This document shows positions 1 through 8,390 of a DNA stretch of 64,000 nt, piece by piece (the stretch's first letter is position 1; every line of letters starts with the position of its first letter). The notes under the pieces are model-generated. The model searched no databases. It saw nothing but the letters and a program-made list of their open reading frames with translations, and was not told the DNA's origin. Location of the stretch: the NCBI RefSeq assembly GCF_900068895.1, contig NZ_CDPK01000006.1:62001-126000 (forward strand), given 5' to 3'. The position numbers were made by a program, and so were the translations under genes. This DNA comes from Erwinia sp. ErVv1. GTDB lineage: Bacteria > Pseudomonadota > Gammaproteobacteria > Enterobacterales > Enterobacteriaceae.

Positions 1-543
1 TGCCTGATGAGCGTTAACGCGCTGGAAGCCATTCGCTTTTACGTCAGCTTTGCCTGCTCCTTCGCCTTCGCCGAGCGCGAACTGATGGAAGGCAACGCCA
101 AAATCATCCGCCTGATCGCCCGTGACGAAGCGCTGCATCTGACCGGCACGCAGCATATGCTCAACCTGCTGCGCAGCGGTGAAGACGATCCTGAGATGGC
201 TGATATCGCGCGCGAATGCCGTCAGGAGTGCTATGACCTGTTTGTGCTGGCTGCACAGCAGGAAAAAGAGTGGGCGGAATATCTGTTCCGCGACGGTTCC
301 ATGATCGGTCTGAACAAAGATATCCTGTGGCAGTATATTGAGTACATCACCAATATCCGCATGCAGGCGGTCGGTCTGGATCTGCCGTTTAAGACCCGTT
401 CAAACCCCATCCCCTGGATTAACTCCTGGCTGGTATCGGACAACGTGCAGGTGGCACCACAGGAAGTGGAAGTCAGCTCTTACCTCGTCGGTCAGATTGA
501 CTCTGAAGTCGGCGCAAACGACTTCGACGACTTTCAGCTGTAA
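1..543 (+). CDS. nrdB: Ribonucleotide reductase class Ia small subunit, 3' part (partial)
   Basis: This is the C-terminal 180 residues of the R2 subunit, which holds the diiron-tyrosyl radical and hands the radical to NrdA for reduction of ribonucleoside diphosphates. The frame is open from base 1, so the gene begins before the window. Three iron ligands of the E. coli protein are visible: the Glu in NALEAIRF (E204), and Glu and His in ARDEALHL (E238, H241). The radical-relay Tyr (E. coli Y356) is present in SSYLVGQ, and the C-terminus DDFQL is the tail that docks on NrdA. yfaE follows one base after the stop codon, so the two are co-transcribed. Identity is near certain; E. coli residue numbers are from memory of the family. 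Confidence 0.98.
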   Translation, partial: CLMSVNALEAIRFYVSFACSFAFAERELMEGNAKIIRLIARDEALHLTGTQHMLNLLRSGEDDPEMADIARECRQECYDLFVLAAQQEKEWAEYLFRDGSMIGLNKDILWQYIEYITNIRMQAVGLDLPFKTRSNPIPWINSWLVSDNVQVAPQEVEVSSYLVGQIDSEVGANDFDDFQL

Positions 544-544
544 G

Positions 545-805
545 ATGGCGGGAACGATCATTACGCTGCGTACCTCAGGTACGCAGCTGCACTGCCAGGA
601 TGAGCATCGCTCGCTGCTGGACGCGCTGGAGTTTCATCAAATCCGCGTGGAATATCAGTGCCGGGAAGGCTACTGTGGCTCCTGCCGCACCCGGCTGCTG
701 AAAGGTGAAGTGTGCTATGCCGCCACGCCGCTGGCATTTGTCCAGGAGGGCGAGATCCTCCCCTGCTGCTGCCTTGCCAAAGGCGATATCGAAATCGAGA
801 TGTAA
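545..805 (+). CDS. yfaE: [2Fe-2S] ferredoxin maintaining the NrdB cofactor
   Basis: This 86-residue plant-type ferredoxin is known in E. coli to reduce and maintain the diferric-tyrosyl cofactor of NrdB. The cluster ligands are visible as the C-X4-C-X2-C pattern in CREGYCGSC and a fourth Cys in the cluster ILPCCC near residue 76. The ATG at 545 lies directly after the nrdB stop codon, so translation is probably coupled. An overlapping longer frame starting at 338 inside nrdB exists, but the homologous protein begins at 545. The next gene, yfaY, converges on it from the minus strand about 50 bases away. Confidence 0.97.
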   Translation: MAGTIITLRTSGTQLHCQDEHRSLLDALEFHQIRVEYQCREGYCGSCRTRLLKGEVCYAATPLAFVQEGEILPCCCLAKGDIEIEM

Positions 806-856
806 ACCGGCTGTTGCGACCCGGGCCGCCAGAGCCGGTTATTATCAGGCTTCGCG

Positions 857-2053
857 TCAGGCTTTTAGCGTCCCGACCACGTCAATCCAGCCGTGTCCCG
901 TTGTAACCTCCATGCCGTTCATCCAGCGGCGCAGCATATTCAGCGCCATCATCGCCGCCACGTCCTGCCGGGCTTTGAGCCCGTGTCGGTTAACGTTGAA
1001 TTTTACCGTCTGGCCCCAGCTTCCTTCCGGCGTGTGTAGCGCAAAAGCCAGTATGCCCTCTTCCATCCCTCCGACCACCAGGGCGAGATCGGCCCCTGTA
1101 TCGCGGGCAAGCTGGCTACCGCGCGCGACAATTTCGGACAGGGTTTCACTCCGCGCAGGCAGGACGTTTCCCGCCGCCAGTGGCGCAGCCGCGGAGGCCA
1201 GCTGCCACTGCAGCAGCCCGGCGGTAAACTGTTCGCTTACCGCCAGACGTAAATTCTGCTCCTTCAGACGGCGGGACACCTGTTCCGGCAGAATTTCAGT
1301 CCCCTCGAATATCACACTCTCGCCGACAATGGCGCGAACCTGCTGCCAGAACTGCTCCATTTCGGCCAGTTTCGAGGCCGGGCCGTTCAGCTTAAGCTCA
1401 ATGATCGGCATGGACGCGCGATAGCCCATCACCACGCCTTCCGGCAGCGGCAGCGGCTCGATCTCCGAGGCCAGGTCGCTCTCACCGCGTCCAAAGGTGG
1501 TCATACGCAGGCAAACCGGCGGTGCCGGCAGGGAAAATCGCGCTTTCAGACGGGGCAGAATCTGCTGTTCCACCATCACCTTGTATTCGGAGGGCACGCC
1601 GGGCGTAAAGAAGATCCAGCAGCGGTTTAGCTGCATGGCAAAGCCGCAGGCGGTACCAACCGGGTTATCCAGCATTTCCGCCCCGGCAGGAATTTCAGCC
1701 TGCTTGCGGTTGCTGTCCGCCATTTTACGCCCCCGCCCGGCAAAGAAGGCTTCCATTTTTGCCAGCCACGCCTCCTGCATCACCAGCGGCACGCCCGCCG
1801 CTTTTGCCGCCGCCTGGGCGCTGAGATCGTCGCTGGTCGGCCCCAGTCCGCCGTTAACAATCAGCACATCGGCGACCTTGCTGCGTTCGGTCAGCACGGT
1901 AACCAGCTCGTTGATATCGTCGCCAACGGTCTGGCGGCTGGTCATGGGCAGGCCGTTCTGAAACAGCACCTCTGCCAGCCAGGCCGCGTTGCTGTCTACA
2001 ATCTGGCCGTGCAGCACTTCATCGCCCGTTGCCAGCATCTCCACTCTAATCAT
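857..2053 (-). CDS. yfaY: CinA-like protein YfaY
   Basis: A 398-residue CinA family protein. The N-terminal half is the MoCF/MogA-like domain, with GDEVLHGQIVDSN near the start and the family signature NGGLGPTSDD about residue 70. The C-terminal half corresponds to the NMN deamidase domain, but the usual ESCTGG-type catalytic motif reads SEQFTAGLLQ, so amidase activity is doubtful; YfaY proteins are known for a degenerate C-terminal domain. I chose ATG at 2053 (MIRVEMLATGDE) rather than the frame opening at 2098, because family members begin there and a GGAAAAG ribosome site precedes it. It converges with yfaE. Confidence 0.93.
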   Translation of the reverse strand: MIRVEMLATGDEVLHGQIVDSNAAWLAEVLFQNGLPMTSRQTVGDDINELVTVLTERSKVADVLIVNGGLGPTSDDLSAQAAAKAAGVPLVMQEAWLAKMEAFFAGRGRKMADSNRKQAEIPAGAEMLDNPVGTACGFAMQLNRCWIFFTPGVPSEYKVMVEQQILPRLKARFSLPAPPVCLRMTTFGRGESDLASEIEPLPLPEGVVMGYRASMPIIELKLNGPASKLAEMEQFWQQVRAIVGESVIFEGTEILPEQVSRRLKEQNLRLAVSEQFTAGLLQWQLASAAAPLAAGNVLPARSETLSEIVARGSQLARDTGADLALVVGGMEEGILAFALHTPEGSWGQTVKFNVNRHGLKARQDVAAMMALNMLRRWMNGMEVTTGHGWIDVVGTLKA

Positions 2054-2193
2054 TATCTTTTCCGCTTTTGGGTAGGGTGAATTAACTGTATGAAGCAACG
2101 GGGAAAATTACAACGTCGAATTTAAGCGCATTGCGTCCTCTGAATTCCACGTTATGCGCGATTAATCGCGCCGCTACAAATTTATAGCCCCTC

Positions 2194-3111
2194 TTATGGC
2201 GCGCAATACTGTACATTCAGCTCACGCACATAATCTAAAAACACCTGCAGCGGTGTCGGGATCAGACGGCGAGTGTTGTAATAGAGCCACAGGCCGGAGA
2301 AGCTTTGCCACCACTCCGGCAAAATCGGTTGCAGGTTGCCGTTACTCAGGGCCGGCTTGATCCAATCCTCAAACAGATAGACTACGCCGCAGCCGGCAAT
2401 CGCCGCTTCTACCGTCAGCTCCATCGTCGCGCCGATGCTGCATAACAGCGGGCCTTTTGGCTGCAAACTTACTGTTTCCTCGCCACGGGTAAATTCCCAT
2501 TCCGCTATCACGCCCGTTGCATAGCGTCCGTGCAAGCACCGATGCTGCATCAGGTCGCGCGGATGTTGCGGCCTGCCAAACTGCGCCAGATAAGCAGGAG
2601 CCGCCGCTAAGGCAAAGCGCTGTCTACGCGGGCCTATCGGCAGCGCCACCATATCCTGTTCCAGATGATCGTCGTAACGAATCCCGGCATCGCAGCTATC
2701 GCGGAACACATCCTGCACATTACTTTCCGCCACCACTTCCAGCTGAATATCGGGAAAGCGTTGCAGGAATCCCGGCACAATCGCCGGTAACACAATTCGC
2801 GCGGCGCTCACCGGTACATTTAAACGTAAGGTACCGCCCGGGGTGTCGCGGAAATTATTCAGTGCATCAAGGGCAGCATCCACTTCGTCCATCGCCGGTA
2901 GCAACCGTGACATCAGCGCCCTGCCAGCTTCGGTTAACGCCACGGTACGCGTGGTGCGATTAAACAGCCGTACGCCAAGCTGCTCTTCTGCGCGGCGCAC
3001 CGCATCACTAATGCGTGATGGATTGCTGCCGGTCATGCGCGCCGCTTCGCGAAAGCCGCCTGCTTTTGCCACCGCCACTACCGTGTGTAGCAATGCAATA
3101 TCCAGTGCCAT
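2194..3111 (-). CDS. LysR-family transcriptional regulator
   Basis: A 305-residue LysR-type regulator. Residues 1-60 form the winged HTH (FREAARMTGSNPSRISDAVR), followed by the linker helix and a type 2 periplasmic-binding-like effector domain from about residue 90. Length is normal for the family. It starts at 3111 behind a GAGG ribosome site and is divergent from the pdxI-like reductase at 3209, the arrangement typical of a LysR protein controlling its neighbour. That regulatory link is inferred from the 97-base shared intergenic region only. The effector is not known. Confidence 0.9.
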   Translation of the reverse strand: MALDIALLHTVVAVAKAGGFREAARMTGSNPSRISDAVRRAEEQLGVRLFNRTTRTVALTEAGRALMSRLLPAMDEVDAALDALNNFRDTPGGTLRLNVPVSAARIVLPAIVPGFLQRFPDIQLEVVAESNVQDVFRDSCDAGIRYDDHLEQDMVALPIGPRRQRFALAAAPAYLAQFGRPQHPRDLMQHRCLHGRYATGVIAEWEFTRGEETVSLQPKGPLLCSIGATMELTVEAAIAGCGVVYLFEDWIKPALSNGNLQPILPEWWQSFSGLWLYYNTRRLIPTPLQVFLDYVRELNVQYCAP

Positions 3112-3208
3112 TGTTCGCCACCTCGTACACTGTGTCCCGATTTACCTGGATAGTTGCATAGTGATGGAACGATTACAATTCCACCACACACTGACGAAGG
3201 AGCTTTCC

Positions 3209-4072
3209 ATGTCTCATCCAGCATTGACTTACCCCCTTGGCCAACGCACCGTTGCACGACTCGGTTATGGCGCTATGCAGTTAGCGGGGCCGGGCGTATT
3301 TGGTCCTCCGGCAGACGAGGCGCGTGCTTTACAGGTGCTGCGCGAGGCCATTGCCGCGGGCATTAATCACATTGATACCAGCGATTTTTATGGTCCGCAC
3401 ATTACCAACCAGCTGATTAAAAAAGCGCTGCATCCTTACGCCAACGATCTGGTGATCGTGACTAAAGTGGGTGCGCGCCGCGACGAGAAAGGCGGCTGGT
3501 TACCCGCGTTTACCCCGGAAACGCTGACGCAAGCGGTTGAAGATAACCTGCGCAATCTCGGACTTGATGTGATGGAAGTAGTGAATCTGCGCTCGATGCT
3601 GGATGTGCATCGGCCGAAGGAGGGTTCGCTGGAGCCTCAGGTTGAGGCAATGATCAAACTGAAAGAGCGCGGTCTGATTCGTCACATCGGGCTAAGCAAC
3701 GTTACCGCTAAACAGGTAGCCGACGCACAGGCGATGACGCCGATCGCCTGCGTACAGAATCTCTACAATCTGGCTAATCGGCAGGATGATACGCTGCTCG
3801 ACCAGCTGGCAGCGCAAGGGATCCCCTACGTGCCGTTCTTCCCGCTCGGCGGTTTTTCTCCGTTGCAGTCAGATCAGCTAACCGACGTAGCCAAAGGGCT
3901 CAACGCCACGCCGTTACAGGCGGCGCTGGCGTGGCTGCTGCAACGTTCGCCAAACATTTTGCTGATTCCGGGTACCTCATCACCGGAACACCTGAAGCAG
4001 AACCTGGCGAGCAGCGAGTTAAAACTCACGCCTGAAGTGATGGAACGCTTAAACAGCATCGGGCAATCATAA
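3209..4072 (+). CDS. pdxI: Aldo/keto reductase, PdxI (YdbC)-like pyridoxal reductase
   Basis: A 287-residue aldo/keto reductase closely resembling E. coli YdbC/PdxI, which reduces pyridoxal to pyridoxine with NADPH. The AKR barrel motifs are visible: Asp and Tyr in HIDTSDFYGPH (about residues 52-62) and Lys in VIVTKVGARR; the position of the usual catalytic His reads VVNLR, as in PdxI. LLIPGTSSPEHL near residue 255 is the NADPH phosphate-binding region. The ATG at 3209 has the ribosome site GAAGGAG ahead of it; an in-frame extension to 2843 overlaps the LysR gene and is not real. The gene name rests on remembered similarity, so substrate identity is probable, not proven. Confidence 0.88.
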   Translation: MSHPALTYPLGQRTVARLGYGAMQLAGPGVFGPPADEARALQVLREAIAAGINHIDTSDFYGPHITNQLIKKALHPYANDLVIVTKVGARRDEKGGWLPAFTPETLTQAVEDNLRNLGLDVMEVVNLRSMLDVHRPKEGSLEPQVEAMIKLKERGLIRHIGLSNVTAKQVADAQAMTPIACVQNLYNLANRQDDTLLDQLAAQGIPYVPFFPLGGFSPLQSDQLTDVAKGLNATPLQAALAWLLQRSPNILLIPGTSSPEHLKQNLASSELKLTPEVMERLNSIGQS

Positions 4073-4332
4073 AAATCGCATATCATAGCGGCGCGATGTG
4101 TTACGCAGTGTCTGGATGGACAACGTGCCGCTATTAACCGGATTGCCCCCGTCCGTTCTGTCCCAAAGCGCTGTTCTCCAGACTGGAGATGAGCCCTGCC
4201 CTGTCGGCAACAAGCAGTTTTAGCCGCCTTCGCGACGCCGAACTTTTTTATCTTCCGGGTAATCACGAACAACAGTCCTCGCTGGATACTGAACGGTAAC
4301 CTTCCAGGCCATGAATAGCGGGGTTTCACCCC

Positions 4333-4566
4333 TCACGTATCCCTGTTGTTACTGAAAGCTTCATATACTTCCTTCAGCAATCCCGAAAGATCGGGATCAC
4401 TCCTGTCAGCGATTTCATCAGAACGTGCCTTAAACAGACCATCGCTTCCAGTAATCCACCCGGCCCTCTCGATATCAAGTCTGAGATACTCCTCCCTGTG
4501 ACTGCTGCTGACAGCCCCTCGCAGACTAAACAGCAGCCGCAGGGTCGCTTCTTCATAATATACATA
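4333..4566 (-). pseudogene. Possible C-terminal fragment of an unrecognised gene
   Basis: A frame of 77 codons is open between two stops on the minus strand and has no ATG, GTG or TTG near its beginning. The translation has protein-like character: a hydrophobic/charged N-part (ATLRLLFSLRG), then HREEYLRLDIERAGW and a C-terminal amphipathic helix (SGLLKEVYEAF). I do not recognise it. It may be the end of a gene whose 5' part was lost, consistent with the decay around it, or a chance open frame. Confidence 0.3.
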
Positions 4567-4991
4567 TCAGCACTTGGGAAAAACCTGTCCCACTGAAAAG
4601 CCGCCCCGCCCCGGGCCAAAGGCCCGGAACAGAGTGGCTTTATAATGGGTGTTGTAACTAAAGTTTTGAGTCGCTGGAAGTCATGTCGCGGCAAGTCATT
4701 CGAACACGCTCGTAAGCGGCCCTCACGGCCCGCCTGCGCCAAAGGCTTATTGGGAACTACTCCGACCGCGTAATGAAGCACCTACGCTACTTTCAGCGGG
4801 TTTAGCTTTGCAGGGAGGGGGGGTGGAATGGTGAAACCTATCAAACCGGAACCGGCTACGCCGAGCTATCGGCGCCAGTTACCAGCAGAGTTATAGTTAA
4901 TACCCGCTGGCGCCTCAATGCCGCGATGCGGCGTTGAAAAGACAGGCTGCGCACTGCTCGCCAGTCCGGTAAGGGCATGATATAAACGTTT

Positions 4992-5005
4992 GTGTTTATA
5001 AACAC
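4992..5005. promoter_or_regulatory. Perfect 14-bp palindrome, operator-like
   Basis: GTGTTTATAAACAC is a perfect palindrome, and TATAAAC also occurs 11 bases earlier. It lies some 20 bases before the ATG at 5022 and its HTH-like reading frame, where an autorepressor would bind. Function is inferred from position and symmetry only. Confidence 0.35.
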
Positions 5006-5021
5006 TTTTGTGGATATCGTT

Positions 5022-5228
5022 ATGCAGTAGAGCGACTACATTGACAGTGTATACGGAACAGCCAGGGGAAACCTTGCGCGATTTCTGAAAGATAATCCTG
5101 ATATTCTGCCCCAGGAACTCAGCCGTTGGCTGAAGGCCGAACTAAAAATCAGACCTGAAACCGGCGAGATATACAAACCCGTTTCACGCCGTGTCAGGAT
5201 ACCGTCAGCCGTTGCTGCCGGTGCCGGA
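5022..5228 (+). other. In-frame 5' extension of the next ORF, cut by an amber codon
   Basis: Upstream of the GTG at 5229 the same frame stays open back to 5031, and is preceded by ATG-CAG-TAG (5022-5030). The extension reads like a helix-turn-helix protein start: SDYIDSVYGTARGNLARFL, then DILPQELSRWLKAEL and TGEIYKPVSRR. No ATG, GTG or TTG exists in it between 5031 and 5229. The natural gene therefore probably began at 5022 and carries an amber mutation at codon 3, or uses a non-canonical start such as ATT at 5040. Confidence 0.5.
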
Positions 5229-5927
5229 GTGTTCCTCTCTGACGACCTGCGTGAGCGTGTTGCGTCGCTGGCCACTTCACAGATCGTAACGCCCGATACT
5301 ATGCTGAACTCCCTGGTAGAGCGGGAGGAGCTGTGTCGTAAACTATCTCCTCCAGCCGTTTTTGGCGCAGTCGTGCCGGGGCAGCTGATTGCCAGTACGG
5401 TCAGTCGCCATTTTACTGTGCTGTCTGAAATCAGTGAGACGAACGTCTGGCATAGGGTTCTGGAAGCACTGGTCAGTGAACTGACCGAATTTGATCTGCT
5501 GTCATTTCATACCGGCAACATTGCTGAAAGTCGCCGGCTGAACATTCCCCGCACCGCGTATTACTGGTATGGGGGATTAGTGGCAAAGCGGGTGGCCATG
5601 ATGCTGGGTTGTTTCGATGTGTACCTGTGGAATGAAATGATGCGGCCGGCCAGTGACGTGGTTTTTGTTGGCGATGCGAGCAACGTGGTGGCCTGTTACT
5701 TCATCTGTCAGCAGATGTGTCGTCTGCTGAAATCAGTGCGGCTGAACTGGCGTAAGCAGCAGGGAGCATGGGGAAGTCGGGCTGAACTGGACGAGGCGTC
5801 GCACCTATACACACAACGACTGGCGGAGGGGATAATGGAGAACGGTATTTTTATCGGTAGTGACGAACAAAACTTTTACCGGCTGCACAGTTATGCAGAA
5901 AAGCATTATGCCTGGGCCATGTGCTGA
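5229..5927 (+). CDS. Unrecognised protein, HTH-like if the 5' extension is included
   Basis: A 232-residue frame from GTG 5229; with the upstream open extension it would be about 300 residues. I do not recognise it firmly. The C-terminal part (MLGCFDVYLWNE ... DVVFVGDASNVVACYFICQQ ... LDEASHLYTQRLAEGI) resembles in layout the C-terminal domain that follows DUF2786 in some phage and plasmid proteins: a small enzyme-like FVG strand followed by helices. That resemblance is weak. The next ORF (6015) starts about 90 bases downstream on the same strand, so the two may form an operon. Its start is doubtful because of the amber codon upstream. Confidence 0.55.
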   Translation: MFLSDDLRERVASLATSQIVTPDTMLNSLVEREELCRKLSPPAVFGAVVPGQLIASTVSRHFTVLSEISETNVWHRVLEALVSELTEFDLLSFHTGNIAESRRLNIPRTAYYWYGGLVAKRVAMMLGCFDVYLWNEMMRPASDVVFVGDASNVVACYFICQQMCRLLKSVRLNWRKQQGAWGSRAELDEASHLYTQRLAEGIMENGIFIGSDEQNFYRLHSYAEKHYAWAMC

Positions 5928-6014
5928 GACAGACAAGAAAGGTAAAGCAAGATATTATTTTGAGGTGGCTTTTGATATCCCGGAAATAAACTGTAACAGG
6001 AGGCCTTTATTACT

Positions 6015-6836
6015 ATGTTTGATATTATTTGTACGTTTGGTGGTAGCGATAAGTTTTACTCTATTCTCGATTTTCAAAAATTATTTGACAGCGACATTGA
6101 AAAATTACGATATTCTTTGGTATGCCCTGATTGCCGTAAACAGGCATTTTACAGGAAGAAAAGTGTTGATGGAAAAAAGGCCTGCTTTGGGTCCCGATAC
6201 TGTACCTGTAGGGAACCCACACCTTCATCCCAACGACAAAGGGAGGTCGGGAATGCGACTGAAGTTAAACAGATTATTGCCGAGTCTGATACGATAGAAA
6301 TCAGTTACGATTCTGACAGAACTTCTTCAGCAGGAAACGAAGCGTCTGGCTTCAGCGGTGTTTCGGATATAACCCAGACTAGTAACAAAAAAGTGCACTC
6401 CATAAAGTCAGAACAAAAGCGAGTCCCAAAAGTCTCACTTGAAAAAATACTGCATAGCTTAATCAGAGGGACAGGGTTAGCGACGTCTGACACAATTATC
6501 CCGATAGGTAAATATAAATATAAAGCCAAAAATTTATTTGTGAAATTTCCCGATGCAGAACCGATGACTAAAAATGCACATAGATTTTATTGGGGAACTC
6601 TATATAACTCAAATAATGATATTGAATGGTTTAATCCTGCTGAGTGCAGAGATGTAGGAATACCGTTAGGCAGTCTGCGTGAGATCATTCTTGAAAAATT
6701 CAATATATCAGATACTGAAAGTCTCGAAGGAGCAGCAATCATTTTCTCTGGCCGTTGTCATTGGAATAAAGATAAAACAAAAAAGATAATAAAAATATGT
6801 GACAGTGAGCGTATCTTTATTTCTTTACCCGATTAA
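6015..6836 (+). CDS. Hypothetical protein with Cys-rich N-terminal motif
   Basis: A 273-residue protein I cannot assign. Residues 36-66 contain paired cysteines (CPDCRKQAF, then ACFGSRYCTC), which look like a small zinc-ribbon. Residues 80-130 are Ser/Thr/Glu-rich and probably disordered. The C-terminal 120 residues (SLEKILHSLIRGTG ... HRFYWGTLYNSNND ... AAIIFSGRCHW) look folded. The ATG at 6015 follows a strong AGGAGG site with 11-base spacing. Base composition is clearly more AT-rich than the flanking core genes, supporting horizontal origin. It lies in the same direction as the preceding ORF. Confidence 0.7.
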   Translation: MFDIICTFGGSDKFYSILDFQKLFDSDIEKLRYSLVCPDCRKQAFYRKKSVDGKKACFGSRYCTCREPTPSSQRQREVGNATEVKQIIAESDTIEISYDSDRTSSAGNEASGFSGVSDITQTSNKKVHSIKSEQKRVPKVSLEKILHSLIRGTGLATSDTIIPIGKYKYKAKNLFVKFPDAEPMTKNAHRFYWGTLYNSNNDIEWFNPAECRDVGIPLGSLREIILEKFNISDTESLEGAAIIFSGRCHWNKDKTKKIIKICDSERIFISLPD

Positions 6837-6851
6837 ATAAGGAAGATCATC

Positions 6852-6914
6852 GTGTCAGTCAAAAAAATAATAATTGCTTTATTTTATATGACTGCCAACC
6901 TCCTTTGCGGTTGA
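6852..6914 (+). CDS. Possible 20-residue hydrophobic peptide
   Basis: GTG at 6852 is preceded by AAGGAAG and opens a 20-codon frame with two lysines, a hydrophobic stretch (IIIALFYM) and a cysteine before the last Gly. It resembles a truncated signal peptide or lipoprotein leader. It starts 15 bases after the stop of the preceding gene. It may be a relic of a longer gene; evidence is only the ribosome site and composition. Confidence 0.25.
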   Translation: MSVKKIIIALFYMTANLLCG

Positions 6915-6969
6915 AACATGCCGGAATTATGTATGCATATCCGGGAATGTAAAGGAAGAAGGACACGCA

Positions 6970-7053
6970 GTGACGCTGACAGAAAAATAGCGCCATCTGG
7001 CGTGGTTCTCCCTGGTGGCGCTTGCGCTGGCCAGACTGAACGAAGATGTGTAG
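6970..7053 (+). pseudogene. Remnant of a small membrane-protein gene with internal amber codon
   Basis: GTG at 6970 opens MTLTEK, is stopped by TAG at 6988, then continues in the same frame as RHLAWFSLVALALARLNEDV to TAG at 7051. Replacing the amber by CAG gives a coherent 27-residue start typical of small membrane proteins of conjugative elements. The gene then ends abruptly against the oppositely oriented helicase remnant. I regard it as a truncated relic; the family is not identified. Confidence 0.3.
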
Positions 7054-7081
7054 TCATCGGCGCAGGAAACAGCGCTTACAA

Positions 7082-8286
7082 TTAGCGTTGATAAATTGCT
7101 GAGCCAGAAATAACGGTAATGGATTTGGCCCCACGGGAAAGCGCTACATATAGATCATTTGCACTCATGCAACCTGCATCAAGTATGATGGCATGATAGC
7201 ATTCTAGTCCTTTAAGGAGTAAGGTTGAGCCAATAGCCCTTGATGGGATTGGTTGATCGCCATGACATCTGCGCTGTACACGTATTATCCCCGCACATTC
7301 TGAAATGCTTTTTTCAGGGCTGCTCACTGCGAGGGACATAGTGTCTTTCAGAGCATGATAGGCACCCTGACGGTACACTTTCACACCCGGTTTGTGTTGC
7401 AGTGAGCAGAGCGCGGTGAATATGGTCTGACGTGATGGTGCCCTGGACAGATTCAGGAACTCCACTTCAACTGCGGTAGGGACGTCCTGTTCCGTCCGGC
7501 AAGAAGTGTAGAAATATGGCTTATTGTCATGGGAATCTCAACGTTTGTCATCATCTCACCTGCTGCGTGGAGCAGCACACTTAACTGTGTTCCATTCACT
7601 GCAGCATCAAGGGACGCAGCCATGCGGAGTACATCCCTGAGCTCAACCGGTTCAACAACATCGAGGCCATTAAGCTTCGGCGCGAACGCATGTCGTGCGG
7701 ACGGTCTTCTCGAGTCTCCTGGAACAAGCACTGAGCCGCCTCCATCATGGCGTATCAGCCTGTAAAAATCCTGCTGTTGCATCTGTATATCGGTTAATGC
7801 AACTCCGCTCAGGTGACGGTAAGTTACATGCGCTGGACTGGAGTCAAGACTGATATTTTGGCCCTTGAGAAGAGCTTCCCGGTTTTCGAGCAGCCAGTTC
7901 CCCAAAGCATGAGTTCCGGCATTGTTCCAGCGCCATGGAGTCTGAAGCGTATTCAGTAGAGGGAAACAGGTCATTACCTCGCGCTCCCAATCGGTCATAG
8001 CGCCGCTGAAACTAAAAATGCACTGCATGGGATCACCGAAAACTATAGTAGGGAGTATTTCTGCCAACGTATTAACAAGCTCATGCTGGAGCATGATGCA
8101 ATCCTGGTATTCATCAACCAACAGGCGAGAATAAGATGCCCGGATGATATCACTGATATTGCCTGAGCGTATTAATGCCAGTACTCCTTGGCGCAAGGCG
8201 TTGTAGCAGGGGTCAGTTTGGATATCCAAACTGACCCCTGCTACGTTCATCATCCAGCTGGCAATGAATTGTTGCCTGCTGAACAA
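7082..8286 (-). pseudogene. UvrD/Rep-type helicase, N-terminally truncated and frameshifted
   Basis: Two overlapping minus-strand frames (8286-7453 and 7465-7082) together read as the C-terminal two thirds of a superfamily 1 helicase. Walker B is LLVDEYQD, motif III is VFGDPMQCIF, a motif IV-like TPWRWNN follows, and motifs V/VI lie in the second frame (GSTLLLKGLE and LYVALSRGAKSITVIS). A frameshift near 7490-7500 joins ISTLLAG to RTEQDVPTAVEVEFL. The Walker A region is absent: homology appears to start just inside the palindrome at 8203-8244, and codons beyond it look unrelated. No partner nuclease gene is next to it. It is therefore a dead remnant, possibly of a phage-defence or mobile-element helicase; that origin is inferred. 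Confidence 0.75.
8203..8244. repeat. Perfect 42-bp palindrome
   Basis: The 21-base arm GTAGCAGGGGTCAGTTTGGA(T) is followed immediately by its exact reverse complement. It sits precisely where the helicase homology ends. The bases on either side (GTT before, GTT after) could be a 3-bp target duplication. Two abutting inverted element ends, or a very small transposable element, would give this structure. A transcription terminator is unlikely because no T run follows. Confidence 0.8.
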
Positions 8287-8390
8287 TTTTATCTGTTGGC
8301 TGATTAAATAACCAACAACGCCACTTTTGATGACTTGTTGCCGTTAATGCGACAGAGTCTTTAAATGGCGGGGTTACCCCGACAAACAAT

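Larger units (their letters stand above)
4073..5021. other. Gene-poor left part of the accessory region
   Basis: About 950 bases after pdxI contain no gene I can name. Reading frames listed by length here (for example 4374-4781 on the minus strand) look like shadows: the translation is Cys/Gly/Arg-rich without recognisable structure. Visible structures are a possible gene fragment at 4333-4566 on the minus strand, a perfect hairpin at 4611-4627 (seven-base arms, loop AAA) without a following T run, and a palindromic operator-like site at 4992-5005. This marks the boundary between conserved chromosome and the decayed accessory stretch. Confidence 0.5.

Noticed and set aside
4374..4781. 135-codon minus-strand frame as a gene
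   Set aside because: The translation has no recognisable structure, crosses a GC hairpin, and has no ribosome site; another frame looks more protein-like.
5860..6297. 145-residue frame overlapping 5229-5927 and 6015-6836
   Set aside because: It overlaps two better-supported genes in another frame and lacks its own ribosome site.
5022..7053. Amber codon reassignment in this genome
   Set aside because: The genes involved are few and unassigned, core genes end normally, and simple pseudogene formation explains both stops.
7082..8286. Gabija-type GajB defence gene
   Set aside because: It is SF1-helicase-like only in shared motifs, lacks Walker A, and there is no GajA-like nuclease beside it.
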